Of a DNA stretch of 42,951 nucleotides, positions 1-8,427 are shown in pieces. Origin of the DNA: an uncultured Caryophanales bacterium (GTDB taxonomy: Bacteria; Bacillota_I; Bacilli_A; RF39; UBA660). Location: NCBI GenBank assembly GCA_947165475.1, contig CAMVAN010000004.1:1-42951 (forward strand), written 5' to 3'. Each line of letters starts with the position of its first letter. The stretch's first letter is position 1. The notes under the pieces are model-generated. The model had not been told where the DNA came from and did no database searches. It saw only the letters and a list, made by a program, of their open reading frames with translations. Made by a program: the position numbers and the translations under genes.

Positions 1-764
1 TTTTGATAAGATTTTTGACTAACATCCACCCATTTTTCATCTTCCCAGTTTTCATAGGTTCCTAAATAGTAACTTTTAAATCTTTTATAATAACTTCTAT
101 AATTTTCAACAGATCCTACATTTAAATAAGAGTATACTTTAATTCCTTTACTGTGTAGTTTTTCTATATCACTTTTTGTAAATTCTTGTAAATCTATTAC
201 TACTAATTTATATTTATATAACTTACTTAATCCGCTATCATGATCTAATCCTAAAAAAACTCCATAACTTGTTTCTACTGAGCTATCTTTTTCAGTATTA
301 TTATTAGAATTATTATTACCACTACTACTACTTTTATTACTCGTTCCTTTTTCGTATTCATCTCCGTTATTAATTATATTTTTTTTCTTTTCTTCAGTTG
401 GACTAAGATACTTCGTGCTTGATGAAAAGCCAGTCATTTTAGCATTTTTCCAGCATACTAGAAAATTAAAATCTTCACTATCATTTGCATTAGAACTAGA
501 AAGGTTTATTACTACATTTATAATAATAGGAATAAAAAATATAATTATAGCTGCTAGAACACTATTTAATATATTTTTAGGTACTTTCTTTTCATCTGGA
601 TTATTTACTAACTGTATTAGTTTTATTGTTAGACTAAGGATTAATAATATAGGAACTATTATACATATTAAATTAATTATTCCTTTAGCAATTGCTATAA
701 AATTAGACATAATACTGGATTGGCACCCGGAGTAAGATAATAAATTAATAAAAAAACTATTCAT
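1..764 (-). CDS. GH114-like (endo-polygalactosaminidase-type) hydrolase with N-terminal membrane helices, partial
   Basis: The 3' end runs off the window, so about 254 residues are seen. The start is the ATG at 764-762, preceded by AGGAGG at a good distance. Residues about 24-45 and 63-85 are hydrophobic helices. A Ser/Asn-rich linker follows (about residues 130-160). From about residue 165 the sequence resembles the GH114/TM1410-like TIM barrel start: LVVIDLQEF, then the GIKVYSYLNVGSVENYR block, then GTYENWEDEKWVDVS. GH114 enzymes cleave alpha-1,4-galactosaminoglycans. The residues seen cover only the first third of that fold, so catalytic completeness cannot be judged. The two-helix head before the linker is unusual and would place the enzyme on the outer membrane face. 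It has its own promoter and follows the terminator of the effector cluster, so it is probably not in that operon. The family call is by motif memory and is moderately sure. Confidence 0.6.
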   Translation of the reverse strand, partial: MNSFFINLLSYSGCQSSIMSNFIAIAKGIINLICIIVPILLILSLTIKLIQLVNNPDEKKVPKNILNSVLAAIIIFFIPIIINVVINLSSSNANDSEDFNFLVCWKNAKMTGFSSSTKYLSPTEEKKKNIINNGDEYEKGTSNKSSSSGNNNSNNNTEKDSSVETSYGVFLGLDHDSGLSKLYKYKLVVIDLQEFTKSDIEKLHSKGIKVYSYLNVGSVENYRSYYKRFKSYYLGTYENWEDEKWVDVSQKSYQ

Positions 765-805
765 AATAATCCTCCTAGAAGGTAATTATTCTATTTCTTG
801 ATATT

Positions 806-834
806 ATTATATAATTATTTTTAATATTATTCAA
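806..834 (-). promoter_or_regulatory. Sigma-A-type promoter for the GH114-like gene
   Basis: Read on the minus strand there is TTGAAT (834-829), a 17-nt spacer, and TATAAT (811-806). This lies about 40 nt upstream of the start at 764 and just after a terminator, which fits a separate transcription unit. Confidence 0.65.
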
Positions 835-835
835 A

Positions 836-876
836 TAAAAAGAAAATCATTGCGATTGTTCTTCAGCATGATTTTC
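836..876 (-). terminator. Rho-independent terminator of the upstream effector operon
   Basis: On the minus strand GAAAATCAT (876-868) and ATGATTTTC (850-842) form a 9-bp perfect stem followed by a T run. The stem overlaps the last codons of the 104-residue gene. Confidence 0.65.
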
Positions 877-1161
877 TTTTAGTTTTTTCTCAAGATAATC
901 AATTATTGGATTTAGATTTTCTGGAATACCATATTCATTAATAGCTTCTTCTAAGAATATATTTAAAACAATAGTTGTTTCTTCTTTATCTTGTGGTCTT
1001 AAAACCATTAATTTTTCATTCTCAATTTTATATTTATAAATGTCATATATTTTTTCTTCTTCAAAAAATACACATACATAATTATTTTCATTATAACTAG
1101 TATGAAAACATACTATTGCTTGTTTTCCTCTAATTTCAATTATATCTCCAATATTTAACAT
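847..1161 (-). CDS. Small acidic protein, DUF4176-like fold possible
   Basis: A 104-residue soluble protein, last gene of the minus-strand effector cluster. The opening MLNIGDIIEIRGKQAIVCF recalls the short SH3-like start of the DUF4176 proteins encoded upstream (LPIGSI... KxxMI), but the YDY...YPEG core of that family is missing, so the relation is weak. The second half (about residues 65-95) is a predicted helix rich in Glu and Lys. The ATG overlaps the stop of the preceding gene as TAATG, a translational coupling arrangement, with GGAGGA upstream. Position after a candidate toxin makes it a possible immunity protein, chaperone or further secretion accessory. No function can be assigned from sequence. 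Confidence 0.6.
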   Translation of the reverse strand: MLNIGDIIEIRGKQAIVCFHTSYNENNYVCVFFEEEKIYDIYKYKIENEKLMVLRPQDKEETTIVLNIFLEEAINEYGIPENLNPIIDYLEKKLKENHAEEQSQ

Positions 1162-1541
1162 TATAGACTTTTTCCTCCTTGGTCTCCATAAATTTGTTCG
1201 TATTTTTCTTTGTAACTTGTTGCAGCGTCTATTATTTCTTGTTCTGTTTTATTTTCAAAAAAACTATCATCTAATATTCTTTTATTTATTCTTAATCGGG
1301 TCAATGTAGCCATCAATATTGGAATATCTAGTGTCAAAGCTACTGCTAGCGTACATGGAATAGCAATTGGTTGTCCTTGCATTGCCCCTATTGCACCTAT
1401 AGAAAGAGGTATAGCTGTAGTTAGTCCAGCTCTTAGCATTTCAGCTTTTGCCCGTGCTTGATCTGCTTTATCTCCCACTGAATTTTTCATTATTATTTTT
1501 GCCTCTTCATATGTTATTTTGTTTTCTTGACTTTCTTTCAT
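1161..1541 (-). CDS. Small two-helix membrane protein, candidate immunity or accessory protein
   Basis: 126 residues. A helical, charged N-terminus (1-37) is followed by two hydrophobic stretches, about 38-58 (AGLTTAIPLSIGAIGAMQ) and 59-82 (PIAIPCTLAVALTLDIPILM), then a charged C-terminal tail. The start has AAGGAG upstream and lies 18 nt after the stop of the candidate toxin gene. Its stop overlaps the next start (TAATG). A small membrane protein directly downstream of a toxin-like gene is where an immunity gene would be expected, but there is no recognised immunity family. This is inference from position only. Confidence 0.6.
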   Translation of the reverse strand: MKESQENKITYEEAKIIMKNSVGDKADQARAKAEMLRAGLTTAIPLSIGAIGAMQGQPIAIPCTLAVALTLDIPILMATLTRLRINKRILDDSFFENKTEQEIIDAATSYKEKYEQIYGDQGGKSL

Positions 1542-1559
1542 TTATATACTCCTTCTTTA

Positions 1560-2942
1560 TTATTCTATATAATTTATATATTCTTCTATGTCAAATCCTT
1601 TTTGATTTAGTCTTTTATATATATCCACTATAGGATCGTCTTTTTCCATTTCCGTGATTCCTAGATAATTTACTCTTCGATGGCCAGAATTTCTTACTTT
1701 GCCTTCAAATGATTCTACTATTTTTTCTCTTTCTTCTTTTGTTTTTGCATTTTTTATTTTATCAAGATATTGATTAAATGCGTCTCTATCTTGTTGTGAT
1801 GTGTTCTTTTTTACATCTTCACAAACATCTTCCCAATTATTATATAGTTCCTTTTTATAATATTGTTCTGTGCATGGTTCTCCTTTGATTTCATAATGTT
1901 TATTAGTTCCATAATTGTCTATTAATACATCATATGATCCATCTTTACCACTTCCATTTCTTGGAACAGCAATTTTAATTTTTTGGTCATTTGGGTTTTC
2001 TGGTTTATCAGCATAGTAATATGTGCCATTTTCTCTTTGATATGCAGTGAATTTATCTATTATATTATCTCCAGTTATATAGTCCCCCAAAGTATCTACA
2101 GCTTTTGATACTGCCATTGATCCCACTGCAGCAATTCCAACTATTACTACTTCTGGGGCGGAAGCTACACTTAGTCCTGCTGCACTTAATATCATCAATG
2201 CTCCACCATCGCATAGTGCTTGCCAAGTCGCGTAACCAGTTGCTCCTGATATGACTTCTTTTGCCCATCTAATCCAATCTTCCTCTCTCCAATCTCCTTT
2301 GTCCGTAACTTTATATTTCAAACCTTCATAAACTGCAACAAGAGCAGTTCCAGTTGTCGTATTCATCCATGGTATAATTGCTTCAGGATTATTTTTTATT
2401 CCTAATTCATCTGCAATTTTTCTTGTTAAATCACCAGCAACATAATCACCATCTTCATATTCTTGATCTGTTCCATAAGCTAATAAAAATGCTAGTCCTT
2501 TAAAGGCTGAGAATCTCTCAAAACTATTTACAAAACCTTGGGCTAGCCAAAATAAATTATAATCAGATGCACCTTGCAACAATGAGTTCATAAAATTAGC
2601 TTTTTCTTCATCAGACATTGCAAAATCTGTAATACTTGCTGTTGCAAAAGCTAATCCTGCAATTATTTTGACAACTTCTTTTTGATATACTTCCACTAAT
2701 GTATTTGTCTTAGCTAGTTTATCACTGTAGTCATCGTCAATAATAGTTACTTTATTTTTATTTAATGAATTGAGTTGATGAAGTACTGGTTTAATCTGAT
2801 TTGAAATATATTGAGAATTTGTTAAAACATCATTTAATTCAGAAGCACTTTTTTCAAGAATATTCATTATTTCATCATTATTTTCTGCTAAGTCTTTTAA
2901 ACTTTTAGCATAAATTTCATTATCATTTTGTGGTTCTGGCAT
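1560..2942 (-). CDS. Candidate type VII (LXG-like) polymorphic toxin
   Basis: About 460 residues. The ATG at 2942 (MPEPQNDNEIYAK) is preferred over the ATG at 2957 because GGGGG lies 8 nt before it and the upstream stop is at 2949-2947. The N-terminus (about 1-95) is helical and polar, like an ESX/LXG targeting domain. The middle (about 95-310) alternates hydrophobic helices with Gly/Ala-rich stretches such as GGALMILSAAGLSVASAP. The C-terminal 150 residues are soluble and charged, starting near a YDVLIDNYGTNKHYEIKGEP segment, with an SGHRRVNYLG block near the end that could belong to an enzymatic tip. No known toxin fold was recognised. The gene follows three DUF4176 genes and a helical partner gene, the layout of LXG toxin loci in Bacillota. 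Toxin activity is inferred from architecture and context. Confidence 0.55.
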   Translation of the reverse strand: MPEPQNDNEIYAKSLKDLAENNDEIMNILEKSASELNDVLTNSQYISNQIKPVLHQLNSLNKNKVTIIDDDYSDKLAKTNTLVEVYQKEVVKIIAGLAFATASITDFAMSDEEKANFMNSLLQGASDYNLFWLAQGFVNSFERFSAFKGLAFLLAYGTDQEYEDGDYVAGDLTRKIADELGIKNNPEAIIPWMNTTTGTALVAVYEGLKYKVTDKGDWREEDWIRWAKEVISGATGYATWQALCDGGALMILSAAGLSVASAPEVVIVGIAAVGSMAVSKAVDTLGDYITGDNIIDKFTAYQRENGTYYYADKPENPNDQKIKIAVPRNGSGKDGSYDVLIDNYGTNKHYEIKGEPCTEQYYKKELYNNWEDVCEDVKKNTSQQDRDAFNQYLDKIKNAKTKEEREKIVESFEGKVRNSGHRRVNYLGITEMEKDDPIVDIYKRLNQKGFDIEEYINYIE

Positions 2943-2946
2943 GTTA

Positions 2947-3384
2947 TCATCCCCCATTATAATACTCTAATATTCTAATTCTAGAAATAATTCTATTTAA
3001 TTCATTGTTTATTTTTTCTATTTCTTGGGTATCTTTTGCTTTTATTTCATCAATTTCTATTAGCATTTTTTTTAAATTATCCATAAAATCATTATTACCT
3101 TCTTGCAATGGGTCTTTTATTGAAACTACGTTCTCTGTAAAGGTAAAAAGCGCTTCAAAACCAGGAAACCTTTGTTCATTTTTAAACTTTTCAGTAGAAT
3201 TCATACTAGCAGAAAAACATTCCAATGTATAGTCACTATTTTCGGCTATTGAATATATTTTTGCTAATTCATCTTCGCAGGTTATTAATGTTAAGAAATC
3301 TTTTCTATACAAATCGAGTTCTGTTTCATTTTTTGCTTTGTCAATATATAATTGTTTTAATTCTTCTGCATCTGCTTCGCTCAT
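2947..3384 (-). CDS. Alpha-helical partner protein (Lap/WXG-like chaperone candidate)
   Basis: 145 residues, almost entirely helix-forming. Coiled-coil-like stretches lie at about 1-35 and 100-145, with no membrane segment. It sits directly upstream of the candidate toxin: its TGA is at 2949-2947 and the toxin ATG at 2942. A good AGGAGG precedes its own ATG. In LXG loci, small helical proteins encoded just before the toxin bind its N-terminus and target it to the type VII system. Size, helicity and place match that role, but no family signature such as WXG is visible. Confidence 0.6.
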   Translation of the reverse strand: MSEADAEELKQLYIDKAKNETELDLYRKDFLTLITCEDELAKIYSIAENSDYTLECFSASMNSTEKFKNEQRFPGFEALFTFTENVVSIKDPLQEGNNDFMDNLKKMLIEIDEIKAKDTQEIEKINNELNRIISRIRILEYYNGG

Positions 3385-3399
3385 ATAAAGTCTATCCTC

Positions 3400-3609
3400 C
3401 TAATTAATGTTTCCTAGATGCCATAGTAATACTACTGATTCATCATTTGCATATACAAAATCTTGTTCTTTTATAAAACCATATGGATATACAGTACACA
3501 TATAATCATAAATCGTATTATCTTTTTTGACATCTTTTCCAACAATCATAAATTTATCTTTATTTCCTTTAAATTCTATAATTGATCCAACGGGTAATTT
3601 TTTAGTCAT
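3400..3609 (-). CDS. DUF4176-type protein (short copy)
   Basis: 69 residues with the DUF4176 pattern: LPVGSIIEFKG near residue 5, a KFMIVGK strand, then YDYMCTVYPYGF and a hydrophobic end (SVVLLWHLG). The motif order matches the copies at 3602, 3846 and 10788. DUF4176 proteins accompany LXG toxins in type VII loci and probably act as secretion accessory factors or chaperones. The stop lies 15 nt before the helical partner gene, and the start overlaps the previous gene by 8 nt, so translation is likely coupled. Confidence 0.75.
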   Translation of the reverse strand: MTKKLPVGSIIEFKGNKDKFMIVGKDVKKDNTIYDYMCTVYPYGFIKEQDFVYANDESVVLLWHLGNIN

Positions 3610-3853
3610 TTTCCTTCTCCAATTTATTTTTAAATTCTACAAATTGGTTATCTTGAAAACCAATGAATTTAACTCTTTCAATTTTATCTTTTTTAACTAG
3701 TATGGCATTTTCACTTAATCCTTCGGGATACTTACAACAAGCATAATCATAATGCTCATTATTAAGAATAGAATCTTTTTTCATATAGGCACATATCATA
3801 ACATCTATTCCTTCTGCTCGAATAATACTTCCTATTGGTAATAAATCATTCAT
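3602..3853 (-). CDS. DUF4176-type protein (second copy)
   Basis: 83 residues from the ATG at 3853 (MNDLLPIGSIIRAEG), which has AAAGGAC at good spacing. An ATG 30 nt upstream would add an unsupported basic leader inside the preceding gene. The DUF4176 order is clear: LLPIGSII, VMICAYM, YDYACCKYPEGL, then ERVKFIGFQD. It overlaps both neighbours by 8 nt. It is a paralogue of the genes on either side, probably working with the toxin encoded downstream. Confidence 0.78.
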   Translation of the reverse strand: MNDLLPIGSIIRAEGIDVMICAYMKKDSILNNEHYDYACCKYPEGLSENAILVKKDKIERVKFIGFQDNQFVEFKNKLEKEND

Positions 3854-4220
3854 TTTGATTTTGTCCTTTCGTATATTTTTCAATTACTTCATTCAATATA
3901 TTATTTAATTCATTATTATCCATTTTATCTTTTTTTTGTTTTATTTTATTTAATATTTCATCATGTATTTCTTCAAATAAGTCAAAATTTCTATCACTAA
4001 AACCAATATAAAATATATTAATAATATCTTCTTTTTTTATATAAAAATAATCTTCATTATATATTAGTTTTTCTTTTTCTTTATTTAGACCATTTGGTGA
4101 GCAAACTATATAGTCATATTGTTCTGTATCATTAGGTAGACTAGGGTTGTATCCAATAATCATGGTTTTTTTATTATCTTTTAGCTCTACAATACTACCT
4201 ATTGGAATTAAGTCAATCAT
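3846..4220 (-). CDS. DUF4176-type protein with extra helical tail, first gene of the effector operon
   Basis: 124 residues. The first 85 carry the DUF4176 pattern (LIPIGSIVELKD, KTMIIGYNP, YDYIVCSPNGL, INIFYIGFSD). Residues about 88-124 are a charged helical extension (KIKQKKDKMDNN...) absent from the two shorter copies. The ATG has GAGGTGGG upstream and follows a consensus promoter whose -10 lies in a perfect palindrome. It is the promoter-proximal gene of the series 3846, 3602, 3400, 2947, 1560, 1161, 847. Confidence 0.78.
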   Translation of the reverse strand: MIDLIPIGSIVELKDNKKTMIIGYNPSLPNDTEQYDYIVCSPNGLNKEKEKLIYNEDYFYIKKEDIINIFYIGFSDRNFDLFEEIHDEILNKIKQKKDKMDNNELNNILNEVIEKYTKGQNQNE

Positions 4221-4234
4221 TTATCCCACCTCTA

Positions 4235-4275
4235 TTATCTTTAATAAAGATAACAATAATAAGTAAATTTGTCAA
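4235..4275 (-). promoter_or_regulatory. Effector operon promoter with overlapping 19-bp palindrome
   Basis: On the minus strand TTGACA (4275-4270), a 17-nt spacer and TATCTT (4252-4247) form a promoter. A perfect inverted repeat TTATCTTTA-A-TAAAGATAA (4235-4253) covers the -10 box, which is where a dimeric repressor operator would sit. The divergent gene at 4420 starts about 145 nt away. Confidence 0.6.
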
Positions 4276-4419
4276 TTTTCTTACTAAAATTTTACACTTT
4301 TTAAGTAAATTATAATTATTTCTATTTTTTTTCTAAAGATTTTTTTTATTTTTATTAGGGTATTTCTTTCAATTAATGATAAAATAGATTTAGATATTAT
4401 AAAAATGGAGAGATAATAT

Positions 4420-5262
4420 ATGGAAGAATATAAAGTTGGAGATTATCAGATTTTTGATGAAGCTGGGCATACAATTAATAAATTAAATACTGAACTGGAT
4501 ACTAGTAAAACTTCTATTACAGATTGCAAAACTAAGCTTTCTGATAGTAGTATTTTTATGGGGCCTATTGCTGATGAATGTTCTGATACTTTTGCTAAGG
4601 TAGATCAGTCTATTTCCAATTTAATGACAAATTTTAAAACAATTGAAAACTATTTAGCTGAGGTATCTTCAAATTATAAATCTGGAGATGTTAATGCAGC
4701 AAAATTGTTGCTGATGGGTGCTGATGGAATGCTTGCTGTTGGTAGTACTCAAACGTATGCTTCAGAAAAAGATATTCCTAAAGTATCCGTTGATCAGATT
4801 ACATCATGTAATAGTGTTCAAGAGTATTTAGATTTAGTTATGCCTATATATGCTTATTATTGTCAAAAGTATGGTATTAAATATCCTGGGGCTTTAGCTC
4901 TACAACCAGTTCATGAATGTAGTGCCCCTAAAGGATTAACTCAGCCTGTTGCTCTTAAAGATAATAACTTGGGAGGATTAAAATATACTTCTTCTACCCC
5001 AAACGCAACCCCTGGAAGTTATCCATCTGATGGAACAAGAGGACAATATTGTCATTTTAATAATATAACTGATTATATACAAGCACATTGTTGGAATATT
5101 GGGCATGAAGGCAGTTTATATCAGGAGGCTTTAGCAAAGGACAACGTAAGTGATTTTATGCATTCTGTGGTTAAAAAGTGGGTTGGTCCTTGGGGAAAAT
5201 ATGCCCCAGATATTGTTAAAGAATATTCTGAGTATGGATTAGACAAATATGAATTAGCTTAA
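4420..5262 (+). CDS. WXG-like head fused to a glucosaminidase (FlgJ/LytG-type) domain
   Basis: 280 residues. Residues 1-95 form a helical hairpin of WXG100 type, with FMG at 47-49 in place of WxG. A linker follows. From about 135 the sequence follows the peptidoglycan N-acetylglucosaminidase fold (PF01832-like): ALALQPVHECS with the expected catalytic Glu at 166, LKDNNLGGLKY at 179-189, then a GQYCHFNNITDYIQAH block and SLYQEAL. There is no signal peptide, so export would rely on the WXG-like head and a type VII system. GGAGAGA precedes the ATG. It is divergent from the toxin operon and ends in its own terminator. A role in opening the wall for secretion or in attack on other cells is inference. 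Confidence 0.72.
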   Translation: MEEYKVGDYQIFDEAGHTINKLNTELDTSKTSITDCKTKLSDSSIFMGPIADECSDTFAKVDQSISNLMTNFKTIENYLAEVSSNYKSGDVNAAKLLLMGADGMLAVGSTQTYASEKDIPKVSVDQITSCNSVQEYLDLVMPIYAYYCQKYGIKYPGALALQPVHECSAPKGLTQPVALKDNNLGGLKYTSSTPNATPGSYPSDGTRGQYCHFNNITDYIQAHCWNIGHEGSLYQEALAKDNVSDFMHSVVKKWVGPWGKYAPDIVKEYSEYGLDKYELA

Positions 5263-5263
5263 G

Positions 5264-5287
5264 AGTCATTTTAAATGACTTTTTTTT
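5264..5287 (+). terminator. Rho-independent terminator of the WXG-glucosaminidase gene
   Basis: AGTCATT (5264-5270), a TTA loop and AATGACT (5274-5280) are followed by seven T residues. It lies between convergent genes. Confidence 0.7.
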
Positions 5288-5302
5288 ATGAAAAAAGAAG
5301 GG

Positions 5303-7834
5303 TTATTTTTCTAACTCTTCTAATTTTTTTAATTCTTCTTCTAGTTTTTTTCTATCCATTTCAACTATATTTTTTGGGGCTTTATTTACATAATTTTCAT
5401 TTGATAATAGTTTTTTTCTTCTTTCGATAGAAGTTTTTAATATTTTAATTTGTGTTTCTTTAATTGCTTTATCAGCCTCTGATTCTAATTTTTCGAAAAA
5501 GATAGTTGCTTTTATTTTATTAGAAAACACTTTATATGCTTTTTTTCCTAATGGTTCTTTAACAATACTATCGTCTAATTTAAGCATCTTAACTATTAGT
5601 TCATTATCATCTTTTGTATCAAACATTACTTTTAATTCTTTAGTCATATTATTTTCTGCTCTAATATTTCTAAAGTTTTTAATAAAATCAACAGCATCAT
5701 CTACCGCATATTCTTCTTGTTCAAATATAAACTTTTTATTATATTTTGGATAATCTGCTATCATAATACTTTCAGCATCTTTTACTGGTAACATTTGATA
5801 TATTTCTTCAGTAACAAATGGCATAAATGGATGTAGCATTTTTAATATACCAGTTAATACATGACATAATACGGATTTAGTCGCGCTGCTATCTAATGAG
5901 TATTTTGCCATTTCTATATAATAATCGCAAAAATAATTCCATGTAAACTCATATATTTCTGCTCCTGCAAGATTAAATTCATATTTATCCATGTGCTTTG
6001 TAACGCTTTTAACTGTTTTTTCATATTTAGATAAAATCCATTTATCTTCATTTTTTAAATTTTCTAATTTTATTTTAGCTAAATCATCTATATTCATTAA
6101 TACAAAACGTGATGCATTCCATATTTTATTTATGAAATTCCAAGTAGAAGATAGTTTTACTTCATCAAATCTTAAATCCATTCCCATAGAGCCATCTGTT
6201 GTTAGATAGAATCGTAGAGAATCTGCTCCGTACTTTTCTACCATATCAAATGGATCTACTCCATTCCCTAATGACTTAGACATTTTCCTTCCTTGTTTAT
6301 CTCTAATTAAACCGTGTATTACGCAGTCTTTAAATGGTCTTTTCCCTGTAATATATTCTGTTTGAAATGCCATTCTTGCTACCCAAAAGAAAATAATATC
6401 GTATCCTGTTACTAAACAGTCTGTTGGGAAGTATCTTTCAAAGTCTTTTGTTTTTTCTGGCCAACCCAAAGTTGAGAAAGGCCAAAGTGCGCTGCTAAAC
6501 CATGTATCGAGAACATCTTCATCTTGAATCCATCCTTCTTCTTTAGGAGATTCCATACCAACATATACTTCTCCGTCTTTATACCATGCCGGAATTCTAT
6601 GTCCCCACCATAGTTGACGAGAAATACACCAATCATATGAGATATCCATCCAATGTCTTAATACTTTTTCAAATCTTTTTGGGAAAAAATTAATTTTATT
6701 TTCTTTGTCATCTTGAAATTCTAATACTTTTTTTGCTAATGGTGCCATCTTAACAAACCATTGTTCTTTTATCATAGGTTCAACCATAACACCCGTTCTT
6801 TCACTGTGCCCAACTTCATGTGTTAATGGTTCTATTTCAAGTAATAGTCCCTGTTCTTTTAGATCGGCTAAACAAGCTTCTCGACACTCTTCTCTAGTCA
6901 TTCCTTGATACTTTTTTGGAACATTCTCATTCATTGTAGCATCATCGTTCATAATAACTATTCTTTCAAGATTATGTCTATTTCCAACTTCAAAGTCGTT
7001 AGGATCATGTGCAGGAGTTATTTTAACTACACCTGTTCCTTTTTCCATATCTGCATGTTCATCAGTTATTATAGGAATTGTTTTATTCATAAGTGGTAAT
7101 ATTACATTTTTTCCTACATATTCTTTATATCTTTCATCTTTTTCATTAACTGCTACTGCTGTATCTCCAAATAGTGTTTCTGGTCGGGTTGTTGCAACAT
7201 CTAGATATTTATCAGTTCCTTCAATTACATATTTTAAATGATAAAAAGCACTTTTTTCTGATTTATAGATAACTTCTTCATTTGAAAGTGCTGTTCTTGC
7301 TGCTGGATCCCAATTAATTATTTTTTCTCCTCTATAAATTAACCCTTTATTATAGTAATCAACAAAAACTTTTCTAACTGCTTTATTTAAATCATCATCT
7401 AGAGTAAATCTTTCTCTTGTGTAGTCTACTGATAATCCTAAACCTGCCCATTGTTCTCTTATACTACCACCATATTCATGAGTCCAGTCCCAACAGGCTT
7501 TTAGGAAATTTTCTCTTCCATATTCGTATTTATCTATGCCTTCATCTTTTAGTTTTTTAACAACTTTAGCTTCTGTTGCAATAGCAGCATGATCCATTCC
7601 TGGAAGCCATAATGTATCATATCCCTTCATTCTTTTATATCTTACTATTGCATCTTGAATTGCAGTATCATAGGCATGACCTATATGCAATTTTCCTGTT
7701 ACATTTGGAGGAGGAATAACTATACAAAACGGTTCTTTTTCAGATTCGTTATTTGATTTAAAATATCCCTTCTCTTTCCAAATATTATATTTTCCTTCTT
7801 CTGTCTTTTTATGATCATATTTCTTTTCTAACAT
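5303..7834 (-). CDS. valS: Valyl-tRNA synthetase
   Basis: 843 residues, near the usual bacterial ValRS length. It charges tRNA-Val with valine in the cytoplasm. The class I signatures are present: PPNVTGKLHIGHAYD (HIGH motif, about residues 41-55) and KMSKSLGN (about 517-524). The editing domain, with TTRPETLFGDTAVAV, lies at about 215-230, and a C-terminal coiled-coil tail typical of ValRS fills the last 60 residues. The ATG follows AGAGG. It lies 17 nt downstream of the nucleotidase gene, so both are under the valine T-box upstream. Confidence 0.97.
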   Translation of the reverse strand: MLEKKYDHKKTEEGKYNIWKEKGYFKSNNESEKEPFCIVIPPPNVTGKLHIGHAYDTAIQDAIVRYKRMKGYDTLWLPGMDHAAIATEAKVVKKLKDEGIDKYEYGRENFLKACWDWTHEYGGSIREQWAGLGLSVDYTRERFTLDDDLNKAVRKVFVDYYNKGLIYRGEKIINWDPAARTALSNEEVIYKSEKSAFYHLKYVIEGTDKYLDVATTRPETLFGDTAVAVNEKDERYKEYVGKNVILPLMNKTIPIITDEHADMEKGTGVVKITPAHDPNDFEVGNRHNLERIVIMNDDATMNENVPKKYQGMTREECREACLADLKEQGLLLEIEPLTHEVGHSERTGVMVEPMIKEQWFVKMAPLAKKVLEFQDDKENKINFFPKRFEKVLRHWMDISYDWCISRQLWWGHRIPAWYKDGEVYVGMESPKEEGWIQDEDVLDTWFSSALWPFSTLGWPEKTKDFERYFPTDCLVTGYDIIFFWVARMAFQTEYITGKRPFKDCVIHGLIRDKQGRKMSKSLGNGVDPFDMVEKYGADSLRFYLTTDGSMGMDLRFDEVKLSSTWNFINKIWNASRFVLMNIDDLAKIKLENLKNEDKWILSKYEKTVKSVTKHMDKYEFNLAGAEIYEFTWNYFCDYYIEMAKYSLDSSATKSVLCHVLTGILKMLHPFMPFVTEEIYQMLPVKDAESIMIADYPKYNKKFIFEQEEYAVDDAVDFIKNFRNIRAENNMTKELKVMFDTKDDNELIVKMLKLDDSIVKEPLGKKAYKVFSNKIKATIFFEKLESEADKAIKETQIKILKTSIERRKKLLSNENYVNKAPKNIVEMDRKKLEEELKKLEELEK

Positions 7835-7851
7835 GTATATACCTCTTTTTC

Positions 7852-8412
7852 TTAATTGTAATTTTCTATTTCTCTTAAAACGTCATTCCAGTTATAGACT
7901 CGTACAATCCCTTTTTCTTTTAATTCATCATTACTTATACTTCTATTATGCCAAGCATTAAATAATAATTTTAATTTTCCATTTGATAGGTTATTTATTC
8001 TGTCATCTATTACTATATCAGAATCTATTAAATGTTTATTACTTGTAAAAATAAAATTTTGTGGAGAAATAAATGGTAATTTTTCAGTTAAATAATTATA
8101 TTTATCTTTAATATTGTTTGATATTGCTTCATTTGAACCACCCCAGAAATATGCTGTTACTATGTAGACTTCATATTTTTTATTTAATTCTTCTAATGCT
8201 TTATAGCAACCTTCTATTAACGGGGCATCTTGATAGACATTTTTATTTCCAAACTCTTTCCAAAATTCATCTACTCTATCTCCTACAAGATTTTGTAAAT
8301 AATATTCTGTTTGATTTTCTAATTTATAATCTTTATTTAAGAATTCATTAATATAATCTAGATATCTCCCATCAGTAATTACATTATCCATATCAACCAT
8401 TAACTTTTTCAT
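7852..8412 (-). CDS. 5'-deoxynucleotidase (NT5C-type HAD phosphatase)
   Basis: 186 residues. HAD motif I is MVDMDNVITDG at residues 5-15 (DxD nucleophile and acid). A YEVYIVTAYFWG segment fits motif II (Thr), and IVIDDRINNL fits motif IV (paired Asp). The shape matches the 5'(3')-deoxyribonucleotidase (NT5C) family that dephosphorylates deoxynucleoside monophosphates. AGGAGG lies just before the ATG. It is the first gene after the valine T-box and is cotranscribed with valS, an unusual partner. Substrate specificity cannot be read from sequence. Confidence 0.75.
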   Translation of the reverse strand: MKKLMVDMDNVITDGRYLDYINEFLNKDYKLENQTEYYLQNLVGDRVDEFWKEFGNKNVYQDAPLIEGCYKALEELNKKYEVYIVTAYFWGGSNEAISNNIKDKYNYLTEKLPFISPQNFIFTSNKHLIDSDIVIDDRINNLSNGKLKLLFNAWHNRSISNDELKEKGIVRVYNWNDVLREIENYN

Positions 8413-8427
8413 TTATCCTCCTTTCGT

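Noticed and set aside
2065..2268. Second minus-strand frame inside the toxin gene
   Set aside because: It overlaps the longer gene, has no ribosome binding site and an implausible composition.
5288..5320. Terminator for valS in the convergent gap
   Set aside because: The hairpin at 5264-5280 has no T run on the minus strand, and the weak pairing near 5295-5312 is not convincing.
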